Shown here: positions 1 to 11,727 of the stretch, piece after piece
Position numbering within the stretch: position 1 is the stretch's first letter
How the letters are laid out: each line of letters begins with the position of its first letter
Assembly (NCBI GenBank): GCA_026545225.1
Contig: CM048849.1
Span: forward strand, 13,523,541 to 13,587,540
Length of the DNA stretch: 64,000 nt
Source of the DNA: Cornus controversa
Taxonomy: Eukaryota > Streptophyta > Magnoliopsida > Cornales > Cornaceae
Direction of reading: 5' to 3'
Translations under genes and position numbers: made by a program
The notes under the pieces: model-generated
What the model was told of the DNA's origin: nothing
Database searches by the model: none
What the model saw: only the letters and a program-made list of their open reading frames with translations

Positions 1-131
1 GTCCAAAGATAAAGAAAAAAGAAACTTAAGAAGGTATTTAAATTTTATTTGATTTTATTTAAAGTAATTTTTTTTATATTATGTTTCATTAATATAATTA
101 AGGTTCCCAAGTGCATTGCACGTGCACCTAC

Positions 132-170
<39 letters not shown>

Positions 171-1562
171 GGTATATAAATTGCTAGAGTGAGTTGTAAA
201 AGAGGGAGAGAAATTAATGAAGAGAGAGATGGTGATTTTAATAAGAAGTGGGAATGGAATGGTCCTTCCATAGCTCAAGAAGAGGAATGATTTTGTTGAA
301 ATCAGCATTCCAATGGAATGACTAGGAATAACCATTCCATTTCTAATGTAGCACAACAAACAAGAGAAAGGGAATTAGAGGTGGAATGACCATTCCATTC
401 CACCTCTATTCCTGCGTACCAAACTCGCCCTAGGAGTTTAGTTGCAAAAGTTGACAAGTGGGCAAAAGATATAGATATATATAGATACGTATAGGCAAGT
501 GGACCACAAAAAACTATTTTAATCTCTCTTTCTCTCCCTCATAGAACCGGCCAACTCTCTCCATATTTTTTTCTTCATTTTCTATAGATTTTGGGAGGCT
601 TAAGGTGTGATTCAAGACTTACTCCAAGAGAAAAAATTTCTCTACTCTTATTCCTCTTCAATTTGAGTAGTTCAAATTCAATTTTGGTGAAGTTTGAAGC
701 TTAAGTAATTCTACGGTTTGTACCACTTAGCTTGGATTTGAGGTAGGGGTGTAATTTCCTTCTTAACCTTTGACTCTATAGGTCACCAATGTTTTAATTT
801 GTATTTTAGCATTGTTTAGTGTTATAAATATGATCTTGCCATGAATTTTTGATGTCTTACTTGCTTTAATTAAGTTTAAGGTGTTAATTTTACTCAAAAT
901 GTGTATACTTTGTGTATTAGTTTATCGTGCACTTGTAATCATAGATGCATATGAGATATATGTTAGTTTGACAGCATGCTTAGTGTATTTGGAATCATAT
1001 ATATAGTTTTGAAGACGTATGTATGTATGTTGTATGCCTTACGTGTTTGACAAAATGCATAAAAGAAATACTTGTCGTAAAAATACATGATTTTTGATAC
1101 ATAGTGAGAAGGATGTCATTGCATCATGATATGCATGATTTGAACTTGTTATACGTTGATTAAAGTGGCATAAAATGCACTTGTGAAGAATTTGATGAAT
1201 TCTTGATTTTGTTGGAATGGATGTGTTTGAAACGTATATGATTGGGTGTTGATTTTGAGAGAATGTTGTAGGAAGCAAGAAAAGTCTGAAGCCCTAGGGT
1301 GAAAGACCTTAAGACTTGGCCAAGAATGTGTTGTTATTGTCGGGTTAGTAGCCTATAAAGCGAGAGTAGGGTACTTAGCCTTTAAGGCATGTATTTTAGT
1401 TTTCAATTGTCAACTACTCCCAATTGTTTGATTTTGAATGTTAACTTGGTGTTTGAGTTTTGCTTGTGTTTGTGAACCCAAGTTGAATTTGTTGATATGT
1501 ATTTGTAATACATGATGTTATATTTGATTATGACATAGATAAGTTTTAATTGAAGAAATATC
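1..1562. other. Gene-free left flank with AT microsatellite and old repeat-like sequence
   Basis: No supportable gene. An (AT)n microsatellite lies at about 133-165. Bases 240-431 contain repeated GGAATG/CATTCC words and stop at a sequence (412-431) typical of the ends of small plant DNA transposons, but no partner terminus is visible. Bases 500-1420 look like the leader and LTR sequence of an old gypsy element: a CT-rich stretch at 519-560, then degenerate unique sequence. No TSD or paired LTR was found, so this reading is weak. The last five bases (1558-1562, ATATC) are the left target-site duplication of the copia element. Confidence 0.4.
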
Positions 1563-1774
1563 TAATAGTCACATGCTTCAGAGAAAAATTGGTCTCTCTA
1601 GTGTTGTCCAGCTCTTGTAACAACTTTGAGATATTGTTTGCAATTCTGTTTTTCAGCTTTCTGTTCCACTTTTTTAGGCTTGAGACTAGGCAGTTCAGGT
1701 TGTATCTTTGCTATATATATTTGACTGATTCATTCAATACAATATAGGAGAATTATATTCATCTCTTTCTGTCA
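1563..1774 (+). repeat. Copia 5' LTR
   Basis: 212 bp. Its last 159 bases (1616-1774) align with 5869-6027 with only a handful of differences by eye. The 5' end at 1563 is set by the TSD, because the right copy lacks this part. It ends in TGTCA directly before the primer binding site. Confidence 0.8.
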
Positions 1775-1786
1775 TGGTATCAGAAC
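1775..1786 (+). promoter_or_regulatory. Copia primer binding site (initiator tRNA-Met type)
   Basis: TGGTATCAGAAC directly follows the 5' LTR. It differs by one base from TGGTATCAGAGC, the sequence complementary to the 3' end of plant initiator tRNA-Met that primes minus-strand synthesis in most copia elements. Confidence 0.85.
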
Positions 1787-1836
1787 ATTTAGCCTGACTC
1801 TTCCCACCCGTATATCTTTTTTCTTTTCTTCTTCTA

Positions 1837-4800
1837 ATGACTACCAATACCAACACCACCATCCATAACACTAATGATCATCACAGCACATTGATTAGTA
1901 TCATTGTTGCAGCTCAAACTCCCTTAAAGCTTCCTGGAAATTGCAATTTCAGACTCTATTCATCGGGTATGATCTTCTTGGATACTTCGATGGCTCCAAA
2001 CCTTGTCCAGAACCAATTATTCGAGACACCACTACTCCAAACCTAGCACATACACTTTGGATCAGGTAAGGTCAACTCATTCTTAATGCAATTCTTGGTT
2101 CTATGTCCCCCATAATAATTTCCTTCATTGCTCGAGCCAAAACATCACGAGAAGCCTGGACAATATTGACTAATACCTATGCCAAACCATCTCGGGGCAG
2201 AATCAAGCAAGTGAAAAAGCAATTAAAACAAATCACAAAGGGATCCATGGAAATTTCACAGTACCTCTAGACCATCAAAGCTCGTGCTGATGAGCTTGCA
2301 ATCCTTAGAGCTGCTGTTGATAATGAAAACCTCTCAGAAAGAATTCTTGAGGGACTGGGTGAAGACTACAAAGAACTGGTTCGTGCAGTACAAGCCCGCG
2401 ATACTCCCATCTCATTTGATGAACTACATGAAAAGCTTCTAAACTTTGAAGCTTCTCTCCACTGTACCAACAAAACTGAACCATCCTACTTCCCAGCCTC
2501 TGCTAATCCAGTCAATCGCACCTACAATTGACCATGTAACTTCTCACCTTCTGCTCATTCCTCTAGCAATAATTCTAGCTGGTATCCACCCTCATACTCT
2601 GGTAGTAGCAACACGGGCTGGCACCGGTCGCCTATCTCTGGTAATCATTTCAATCCATCCACAAACATCAGACCTAACCATTTCCAGTCTGATCGCAGCT
2701 CTCCAAAGCCTTACCTAGGCTATTGCCAAATTTGTAGAATTCAAGGTCTTACAGCTAGGCGTTGTCCCTCTTTTCGTTTAGTACTAGTTGAGACATCCAC
2801 CAACATTACTACACAAACGCACCAGTCATCAGGGCAACTAAAAGCCAACTTTACTGCCAATACCTCCAACACCCCAACATGGCTCTTGGATAACGGTGCT
2901 TCTCATCATGTCACCTCTGAGTTGAGCAATCTCTCACTCCATACACCATATAATGGCTCTGATGACATTATGATTGGTGATAGCACAGGACTCCCAAACA
3001 CATACCGGTTCCACCTCTCTCCAAACTCCCAATGCTCAATTTTCCTTAAATAATGTTCTTTGTGTACCTAGCATGAAAAAAAACTTGGTTTCCATTTCCA
3101 AACTTTGTATTTCCAACAATATTTCAATTGAATTCTTACTATTTTCTTTTCTTGTCAAGGACCTTTGCACATGAGCAACTTTTTTGAAGGGTGAAATGAA
3201 AGATGGTGTATATGAGTGGCCGGTATCCTCGCTAATCCTTGCCTTTTCTACTATCAAAACCACTTCATCACAGTGGCATCACCATTTGGGACACCTTGTT
3301 TTCCCTATTTTACAGCATGTCATCTCTACAAATAATCTAGATTTATGTTCTTCCAGTCCTTTGAATTTTTCTTGTAATGCATGTCACTACAATAAGAGTC
3401 ACAAACTATCCTTTTCCAGCTCTACCATTGTCTCAACTCATCCTCTTCAAATAATTTTTTCTAATGTATGAACCTCCCCAATTCTTTCTTATGATGGCTT
3501 TAAGTATTATGTAATTTTTGTTGATCATTTTACTAAGTATATCTAGTTTTATCCTCTAAAACAAAAATTCGAAGTGAAAGACATATTCATTAGATTCAAA
3601 GCCATTGTAGAAAAACACTTCAATTAACACATCAACACCTTATTTTCTGATAATGGTGGTGAATATATTGCTCTTTCTAACTTTCTTGCTCTATATGGTA
3701 TCTCTCATCTCACTACTCCACCCCACACACCCGAACACAATGGCTCTCTGAGCGGTGTCATCTCCACATTATTGAAACAGGTCTCACACTCCTTTCTTAT
3801 GCATCTATTCCTTTGACTCATTAGTCTAATGCCTTTGCTACAGCCGTCTACTTGATCAATCGGATGCCAACTCAAACATTAAATCTCTTATCTCCATATG
3901 AAAACATTTTTGGTACTCCTCCTAATTACTCAAAACTCAAAGTATTCGGTTGTCTGTGCTATCCTTGGCTTCACCCATATACATATCATAAACTTGAGTC
4001 TCGTTCCAAACCATGTGTTTTTCTTGGATACTTTCTCGCTCAAAGTGCAAAATTCTGCTATGATCCATCAACTTCAAAAAATTTTTGTTTCTAGGCATGT
4101 TAGATTTGTCGAATCAATTTTTCCATTTATGTACATCTCTTTTTCCACAAGCCCCATGCCAGAGTCTACCACTATGTCAACTTGGATACCACCAATAATT
4201 AAAGTACACAACACTACTTCATCACTCATACCACCATCTAACGTTCACCCTTAACAGCAACTCCAAAGTGAAGCTCCAACACAATCACACCATACAGCCC
4301 CTACACCCGTCGATCCTACCCTCTCCACATCCAACAACCCAACCCCACCACATTAACTAACCTCCACCAATCCCTTGCAAATCACCACTCAACCGGACCA
4401 TCAAATCACAAACCCAACCCATTCCATGCGAACTAGAGCCAAAAATAACATTCGTAAACCAATTCAAAAACTAAATCTTCACACCCAATTATCGACATCT
4501 CTTGCTATTGAACCCACCACACCAACCGAAGATCTTAAAAATCCAAAATGGCATAGGGCCATGTCTGAAGAATATGATGCTCTTGTTCAGAATGGGACTT
4601 GGGAGCTAGTACTTTTTAATCTTACTCAAAATGTTGTGGGTTGTAAATGGATTTTTCGTACTAAACGTAACTTTGATGGCTCTGTTGACAGGTTTAAGGC
4701 TCACTTGGTTGCCAAAGGTTTTCATCAACGCCCAGGAGTTGATTACTTTGATACCTTCAGTCCAGTAATGAAGCCTAACACCATGAGACTTGTTCTTAGC

Positions 4801-5868
4801 ATTGTAGTAAGTAGTGGATGGACCCTTCGTCAGCTTGATGTCAATAACGCCTTCTTGCAAGGTAATCTCAATGAAGATGTTTATATGACTCAGTCACTAG
4901 GTTTCATTGATCAAGACTTCCCACTACATGTTTGTAAGCTACAGAAAGCAATTTATGGATGAAACAGGCTCCCAGCGCAAGGTACCAAGAACTCCGACAT
5001 TTTCTTCTTCAATTAGGATTGAAGAACTCTCATGCCGACACATCACTTTTTGTGCTTAATTCTGGTGGACATCTTGTTTATTTATTGGTCTATGTTGACG
5101 ATTTAATTATTACTGGGGATGATGAAAACCTGGTGAATCGCTTTATTCATTTGCTAGCCACACGGTTCTCTCTTAAAGATCTTGGCAAACTCTCTTATTT
5201 TCTTGGAGTTGAAATTGCTCCAAATCAGCATGGCATCCTACTTTCTCAACGTCGATATTTGCTTGATCTCCTTACTCGTACTCACGTGTCTGAGGCTAAA
5301 CTAGTTCAAACTCCTCTTTCGCCAGGTACTACACTATCGCTGTACTTAGGGGACAACCTATCTGATCCTATAGAATTTAGAGCAGTTGTGGGTAGTCTCC
5401 AATATCTTCTTCTCATTAGACTTAACATAGCCTTTGCTGTCAATAAACTTTCTTAGTTTATGCACAAGCCCACAATTAAACACTGGCAATTTGTAAAGCG
5501 TTTACTTCGTTATCTTTGTGGTACTCCTGACTATGGCCTCTAACTTTACCGAGAATCTCCTCTGTCTTTGCTTCTGATGCTTTACACGCCTACTCTGATG
5601 CAAACTCGGCAGGCGACCCAGATAATTTTTCCTCAATAGGTGCTTATATTGTCTATCTTGGTTGTAATCCTATCTCTTGGAGCTCTAAAAAGCAGAAAAC
5701 CATTGCACGTTCATTGACTGAAGCCGAATATAGATCTGTTGCTAATACAGCTGCTGAGATAACCTGGGTGTCCTCTTTGCTGTGTGAACTTGGTCTTCAG
5801 CTACCGATTTGCCCAGTCATTTATTGTGATAACGTTGGGGCAACTCAGTTGTGTTCTAATCCTGTCTT
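1837..5868 (+). pseudogene. Copia gag-pol pseudogene
   Basis: Gag starts at 1837 and is broken by stops and frameshifts. A degenerate zinc knuckle lies near 2720-2770, with its histidine position read as Leu. The protease motif near 2890 reads DNGAS instead of D-S/T-G-A. The integrase HHCC finger is at about 3270-3390. The integrase core (about 3470-3780) still shows SDNGGEY but has in-frame stops. Reverse transcriptase runs from about 4540 to 5456; one lost base after IYG near 4960 shifts the frame, and YVDD is intact near 5090-5105. RNase H (about 5570-5868) is frameshifted and stops abruptly after NPVF, where LTR sequence takes over. At least six inactivating changes make this a dead gene. 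Confidence 0.88.
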
Positions 5869-6027
5869 TGTAACAACTTTGAGATATTGTTTGCAATTTT
5901 GTTTTCCAGCTTTTTGTTCCACTTATTTAGGCTTGAGACTAGGCAGTTCAGGTTGTATCTTTGCTGTATATATTTGACTGATTCATTCAATACAATATAG
6001 GAGAATTATATTCATCTCTTTCTGTCA
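5869..6027 (+). repeat. Copia 3' LTR, 5'-truncated
   Basis: 159 bp matching the end of the 5' LTR. The preceding sequence is RNase H coding DNA, not a polypurine tract, which marks an internal deletion. The TSD copy ATATC follows at 6028-6032. Confidence 0.85.
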
Positions 6028-6032
6028 ATATC

Positions 6033-7107
6033 AATCCATATGTAGCGTGAATTTAATGTTGATGTCATGAGCATTGTAATGTAGGCCATGTAGTTTGATA
6101 GGTATGCTACATTGAATTTATGCATGAATCGCTTGAGTCATTATTTTATATTGGTTTGCTAGGCAAGTTGTCTCTCAACCTCTCCCCACAATCACTTTTA
6201 CAGATAAGGGGCATGTGACCGAGGACGCTTCAGAGTGCTAAGGATTGGCGCATTTTACTTTTGAGTTTTTGTCCATTTTTCTTATATATGACATGTTGAG
6301 CATTTAGAGAGGGAATGTGGATATTATTTAGCAACAATGATATTAGGACGATGATCTTATGGAATGTATATCGTGCGGGCTCGACATGCCTATTGTGTTT
6401 GGAATCTACCCGCCTCCTTTATCCGCCATCAATCTAGACTTCCTAATGTTTGATGCCTAGTTCCAGTTCCAGTTTCCCTTTCGATGGTACTGTTACTGGG
6501 TTTTGTTCAAATACCGGATATTTAAACCATTTGTTAGATTAACGGTTGGTTTGTATTATGTTTGATATTGGGCTTAATTGTAATCGGCCGTGAATTGGGC
6601 TGAGATGGGGTTTTAGACATCTGGTTTCTATTTTTGGTGTCCCGGTATTTATGGGCCTTTTGGGCTTCTTGCACTTTAGGTCCGTTTGTAAATTTTACTA
6701 CATATATACGAGGCTTAATTTTCTGAAAGAAAAAAATAATGTAAAATTGAAGAATGTGAACAAGAAGCAATGTCATGGTGTGATTTAAAAATAGAACGTG
6801 CAAAGATATGCACGCAAGGCTCACTTATTTCATTTTGGTTGACTATAGAATTTATTAATATGTGATAACTGATGATAATAATCTTATTCTATTTAGTTAT
6901 TAATTAAAGGTGACAAGAACACGTAAAATTTAGATTCCAGTTATTTATTTGCAGGCCATGTGCATCGAGCTTGCTTAGCATGGCTTTCAGAGTACCATAA
7001 ATACCACCTCCAGTTCTCACATTCCATTGTACCAAAGCTTCGTCACAGCCCAATCAACCTTTCTTCATCTTCCTCTTTGATCATTTTCAAACTCCATTTA
7101 AGACATC
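6033..7107. promoter_or_regulatory. Upstream region of the PR-10 gene
   Basis: No open frame of interest. Bases 6040-6530 look like old LTR-derived sequence interrupted by the copia insertion (low confidence). Closer to the gene, ATAAATA at 6997-7003 is a plausible TATA element about 105 bp before the start codon. A CT-rich leader (7038-7080) precedes the ATG. No specific defence-response element was identified with confidence. Confidence 0.45.
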
Positions 7108-7951
7108 ATGGGTGTCATAAGTTATGATGTGGAGAAGACTTCCTCAATCCCTCCTGCCAAGATGTTCAAGGCCTTTGTCCTCGACTTTGACACTCTCATC
7201 ACCAAGATCGTGCCACAAGCTATTAAGAGTGTTGAAATCGTTGAAGGGGATGGAGGGCCCGGAACCATCAAACTCGTCACTTTCTGGGACAACATTAGTT
7301 ACTAGTTTCTTCTTTAGGACGCCATTATGCTAAAGCCCTTTCTGTTACTTCCATTGTTTTTTCATGCATTATAGTTTTCTGAGAACATTTGTCTGATTTC
7401 AGACAATTGAAATTCAGAGAAAGCTGTCCAGAAACTTGTTTGATTGTAAATTTTTAAAACTGTTTCTAAAAAATGTTTCTTTTCGGAGGACTGTCTTCTA
7501 TAATTTTTTAGAGCAGTATCATTTTCCTGAGTTCTTGGAAACTAATTTAAGAAAACTGACCCAAACAAAACATGCACTTTCTTTCTTAGTATGGCCAGTC
7601 AGATAATTGGATTGATACTCAAAAAAATAAAAAAACATTTTCATTTGTTGATACGCAGGTACCCAATTCACAAGCATGAAGATCCGGGTTGATGGGATGG
7701 ACAGAGAGAACTTCACCTACGGATTTAGCGTAATCGAAAGTGCTGCTTTGATAGGTGCACTTGAATCATTCTCTTACGAGATAAAAATCGACGCCTCTCC
7801 TGATGGAGGATCCATCTTCAAGAGCAATGGAAAATATTACACCAAAGGCGATGCCCAAATTAAAGAAGAACAAATTAGTGCTTCAAAAGAGAAGGCCTTC
7901 GTAATGTTCAAGGCGATTGAGGCATACCTCTTGGCAAATTCTGATGCATAA
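7108..7951 (+). CDS. PR10: PR-10 / Bet v 1-like protein, two exons
   Basis: Pathogenesis-related class 10 proteins are small cytosolic proteins with a hydrophobic cavity that binds flavonoids, cytokinins and similar ligands; many are stress-induced or pollen allergens. Exons are 7108-7297 and 7659-7951, with a 361-bp GT-AG intron (donor GTTACT, acceptor ACGCAG). The join is phase 1 and makes a Ser codon at residue 64, the usual intron position of the family. The 160-residue product has the expected length. It starts [11 protein letters not shown], carries the glycine-rich loop [10 protein letters not shown] near residues 46-55, the Bet v 1 signature region around SPDGGSIF and YYTKGD, and the C-terminal helix ending YLLANSDA. 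Both exons are open and in frame, so the gene is probably functional. It is the only intact gene in the window. Confidence 0.93.
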
Positions 7952-8287
7952 AACTAATGCCGCTTTAGAGTCTCTACTGATATATATAGTCTCATAAATG
8001 TGCTTTTGTATCATTAGTTAAAATTTCTTTCCCTTTGCTAATAAGTATGCATTGTTGTGTTCAAGTTTCTTGTATTGCCAGAATAATTGGATTGCATAGT
8101 CCATGTAATATTTTACCAAGTATTCCAAACTCTTCTATTCGTCAATTAAGCAATTAATAATTATCTCTCAACTTGCAAGTTTCCAGCTCAATTTACTGAA
8201 CAGTTCTATAGGTCTTTTACTTCTAGTTGTAGGTAATACAATTGGGATACATAATTGTTATTTATTTGACCATCAGAGTCACTAACA
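7952..8287. other. 3' flank of the PR-10 gene
   Basis: AT-rich presumed 3' UTR and downstream sequence with several AATAAT-like poly(A) signal candidates near 8096-8165. No gene. It ends with TAACA (8283-8287), the left target-site duplication of the outer solo LTR, so the repeat nest begins only 336 bp after the stop codon. Confidence 0.6.
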
Positions 8288-9319
8288 TGTAATACTCCCT
8301 AATTTTGATGTCATTTATTTTAATTTAAATGCTCTATATATATATTTTTATTTTATGTGAGTTGCTTAGTGGATTGTTTATTGATTGATTTAAATTTATT
8401 TGAGTGCCTTAAATGCTTTATTTATTTTTATTATTTCATGTAAATTGCTTTGTTGATTGTTTGGTAGTTGAATTAAATGTTTTTGAGTGCTTTAAATTTT
8501 TAGGGAGTTTATATATTTAATTCTAGTTGGGTTGGGTATTTGGATTTTCTTTTATTTTAATTTTGGATTGGGCTAGGGTGAAATTGGGTTAAGTTGGGCT
8601 GGACTAGCTGGGCTAGGGGTATAATTATCTTGATGGGCTAGGGTTTGTGTGTGTTAATTTTTTCCCTTTTAATTTTTTTAATTTTAATTAATTTTCTAGA
8701 GAAAAAAAAAGAGGGGATTAGGGTTTCCACCATAAGTTTTACGCACATAAAACAAAAGTGACGAGTTACGAATCATCAAAAAGACAAGTTCGATTATTCT
8801 CTTCCCCTTTGAATCTGTATACATAGTCTAGGTTTTGAGCTTATGATTATATCTGAATTTTTTTATATAATTTGATATTATATTCTGTTGTTTCTTGTTG
8901 AAGAAATTTGTGTGATTTACTATGCTAATTAGTTATAGGTGTATGGATTTATATATGTATAGATATATGCATATATATATTATGTATGTGTATAATGTAT
9001 AAAAATCATACGAGCATGAATCTAGCTAGGTTGGAAAGGGATGTTAATTTATAACCCTTTTTTGTTGTTATTGCTTGGTAAATGACTCTTGATCCTTAGA
9101 AAATCAGATCGTTGAAGAATTTGATTTTACTTTTGAAAATTTTGTGAAGAACCCTAGAACTTGGGAATTGGGGGTTTTCAATTCAGGCCATTTTTTATGA
9201 GGCTTTTTACACCAATATGTAGCCTACTTTGAGAGAAGGAGAATGGTGCAAAAATGGAGGTGAACGGTGGCCGGAGCTTCGCCAGAAAGCCCCTAGCAGC
9301 GTGTTGTGTGCACTGCTGG
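8288..9319 (+). mobile_element. Solo LTR (Tekay-type gypsy), left part
   Basis: Starts TGTAATAC and is homologous to the start of the 3' LTR at 21643. Shared landmarks include the TTACGCAC block (8739 against 22130) and the TCTTCCCCTTTGAATC block (near 8800 against 22220). It is more diverged from the inner element's LTRs than those are from each other, so it is an older insertion. It continues at 25460-27168 after the hAT nest. TSD TAACA lies at 8283-8287 and 27169-27173. Confidence 0.85.
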
Positions 9320-10900
9320 TAGGGGTGGCAAAATTCAACACGACTCGACAATACGACTTGAAATCGACATGAAGTTAGCGGGTTTGAGTTTGGGTTAAAC
9401 AGGTTTGGGTCGTAAACAGGTTGACATGATTATGACGCGAAAAAAATGTGTCGGGTTCAAGTTCAACCCGCTTAACCCACCTAACCCGTTTAATTTGATG
9501 GGTCGTGTCAGGTCCGGTCGGGTCAATGCGGGTTGAATCGACCCGTTTAACCCATGTAACCCGTTTAGTATTAATATTTATTAATTAATTTTAAAATATA
9601 AAGTTTAATATTGTAAATTTGTTTTAGAATATTAAAAACATGTAAACATATATCTTCACACTATTTGTGCTGACGTATATTATATATATTATATTTTAAT
9701 ATGTTATATATAGTATAAATGTTCATTTATTTCATTCTTAAATCTATTAGTATTCATTGATTCATTTAGTAATAAAACAACTACTCACTTTTTTAATAAA
9801 GACATGAACATGAAATTTATAAATGAATAATTATTTATACTAAATAGTTTCCAAAAAATCAATAAAATTCACTAAATTAATTAAAATTTACTAAAAACTC
9901 ATCTTTATCAAATTCATAAGATAATCAATTTTTTTTATGTTATATCAATGTGGGCTTGATTGTGTTATACTTGACCATAAGAGTGATGGTTATTGAAGAG
10001 AATAATATATTTTCTTTTCTTCCTTATTATTTAATTTTGAGAAGGAGATGTGGATGTATATCAGATTAATGGGGTGCAGGTAATATATGGTGGATATATA
10101 TATATATATATTTAGGTCGAGATATAAATATATAATTATATGTATATGGTGGATATATATATAATTATATATAAATGATGGTCATAATTGTTCTTTAGTG
10201 TCTCGAGATATATAGTATAAAATATAGCAGTTATAAATAATATATGTTAAACCATTTTCTTATATTTTCTTAAATTCTGATTAATTAGTTAAATGTCTAA
10301 AAAATTAATAAGAATAATTGATAAGTTTAAACCATTTAATATGAATATCTAGTTTTATGAAATTAAGTTTTCTTTATTGTTCCAAGATATATAGTATAAC
10401 ATATAATAGTTAAAGTAATATAAGTTAGACCACTCCTTTATTTTTTGTCAATAATACTTCAACATTAATATATATTAAAAAAATATGTTAATTCAATGAG
10501 ATATATACTTAATGATTGTTCTAAATGCTTTATTATTTGTGTGGTATTAATATTTTTAATTGATTTCAAGACAGTGAAAATTGTATTTTTGATTTAATTA
10601 CTTAGTTTATATAATTAATAACGTTTGTTTGTTATATTAAAAATGAGCGAAAAAATATTATTGTAATTTAATTAATGTTTCAAACTTTCATTATTGTAGA
10701 TTAAATATTATTGTTGTGGCATATGTAAACAAAAGAAATTGGTGGACTAGTGGAAGAATCATTTAACTATCTTAGAAGTTGTAAATAGCTTAGGTTCAAT
10801 TCCTCATAACAACACTCTTTTTAATAAAAGACCCACCTACAACAGGTTACACGGGTCGTGTTTGTGTCGTGTCACCCGTTTAATAAATGGGTTATGTCGT
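9320..10900. mobile_element. Non-autonomous hAT-like element, left part
   Basis: Begins TAGGGGTGGCAA, mirrored by TTGCCAACCCTA at the far end (25440-25451). The flanking 8 bp are ACTGCTGG (9312-9319) and GTTGCTGG (25452-25459), six of eight identical. Subterminal ACCCGTTTAA / GGGTCGTGT words recur at 9470-9570, 10850-10890 and 25265-25430. Reassembled length is about 1.78 kb and there is no transposase frame. The last five bases (10896-10900, GTCGT) are the TSD of the gypsy element inserted here. Confidence 0.72.
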
Positions 10901-11000
10901 TGTAATACCCCGAAAAATTTGGACGTCTATTATTTTAAAGAATTTAAATTTCTTTATATTATTATTATTTTTCAATTCATGTGAAATGCCTTTTACATGC
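10901..11000 (+). repeat. Tekay 5' LTR, first segment
   Basis: TGTAATACCCCG onward, matching 21643-21747 apart from a few differences in an ATT run. The match ends at ATGC, immediately before the inserted Tat-like element. Confidence 0.88.
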
Positions 11001-11641
11001 TGTAGACATTAAAAAATTACATGATAGACCCAAAATACAATTTGGGTTTATCTTCAGTTTAGCCCACTTTAAAATATGGCCCAATGAGTCAGATAATTTG
11101 AAGCCAGACCTACCACAAATAAATAAGTTATGGGCTGGTCTAAATTGTCTAAGAAGTCAAAGCCCACTTGAAAATGGGTCTAATATATATATTGGATAAT
11201 TATCAAAATTATCATAAAAGATAATTATAGGATAATTATTAAAGAAAAAGAAAGTTACAAATCTACCCCTCTGATGAGCCTATAAATAAAGGTCCAGAGG
11301 TGGGAGAAGAGAGGACCAGAAGATTCTCAGAAAAAGCTAAAACTCTGCAGAACTCTTCACTCAAAATCCAGAACTCCAAAGAATCTAAACCCTGAAGGAG
11401 AAGAACAACAAGCACATCATCCACGTGTCGTTCTCCAACAAAGTTGCAATTCAATTCAAGATCAAGCTCTAGCAGCCCTTGAAGCCGGATTACCAAGGAG
11501 ATCGAATCAGAGGACATTATCTTCATATTTCTTTTGTAAAGATTTACAGAGGATTGTACCCTTTTTCTTGAATCAATAATAATTGTTTATTTGTCACTAA
11601 TTTTCGTTCCTAGATTTTCGGACACGAAATTTGTGTGTACA
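11001..11641 (+). repeat. Tat-like 5' LTR
   Basis: 641 bp, TGTAGACATT through TGTGTACA, matching 16322-16995. CCTATAAATAAAGG at 11278-11291 contains a plausible TATA box for the element's own promoter. Confidence 0.88.
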
Positions 11642-11647
11642 AATTTC

Positions 11648-11665
11648 TGGCACGCCCGGTGGGAC
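11648..11665 (+). promoter_or_regulatory. Tat-like primer binding site
   Basis: TGGCACGCCCGGTGGGAC begins six bases after the 5' LTR. It starts with TGG as expected for complementarity to a tRNA CCA end. The tRNA species was not assigned. Confidence 0.7.
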
Positions 11666-11727
11666 ATCCTCTGCCTCTCATCTCTGTCTCCTACATCATA
11701 CCTCCAAAACTCTGTTCATCCGAATCT

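Larger units (their letters stand above)
1563..6027 (+). mobile_element. Defective Ty1/copia LTR retrotransposon
   Basis: A complete insertion unit flanked by the 5-bp duplication ATATC (1558-1562 and 6028-6032). Domain order is gag, protease, integrase, reverse transcriptase, RNase H, which is diagnostic of Ty1/copia. The left LTR is 1563-1774. The right LTR keeps only its last 159 bases (5869-6027), fused directly to the RNase H coding sequence, so the end of the coding region, the polypurine tract and the first 53 bases of the right LTR are gone. The left LTR begins TAATAG where the inverse of its CTGTCA end would predict TGACAG; both differences are transitions. The element cannot be autonomous. 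Confidence 0.88.

Noticed and set aside
45..359. Small reverse-strand frame at the left edge
   Set aside because: Runs through an (AT)n microsatellite and a repeat terminus; no domain and no promoter context.
1550..1747. Open frame overlapping the copia 5' LTR
   Set aside because: Lies within LTR sequence duplicated at 5869; chance frame.
3380..3400. CACTACAA inside the copia integrase as a possible CACTA terminus
   Set aside because: Followed by TAAGAG rather than GAAA, with no subterminal hairpins and no inverse partner; it is coding text.
11635..11727. Upstream extension of the Tat-like gag frame
   Set aside because: Begins with a non-ATG codon inside the LTR and runs through the PBS; the ATG at 11728 is the credible start.
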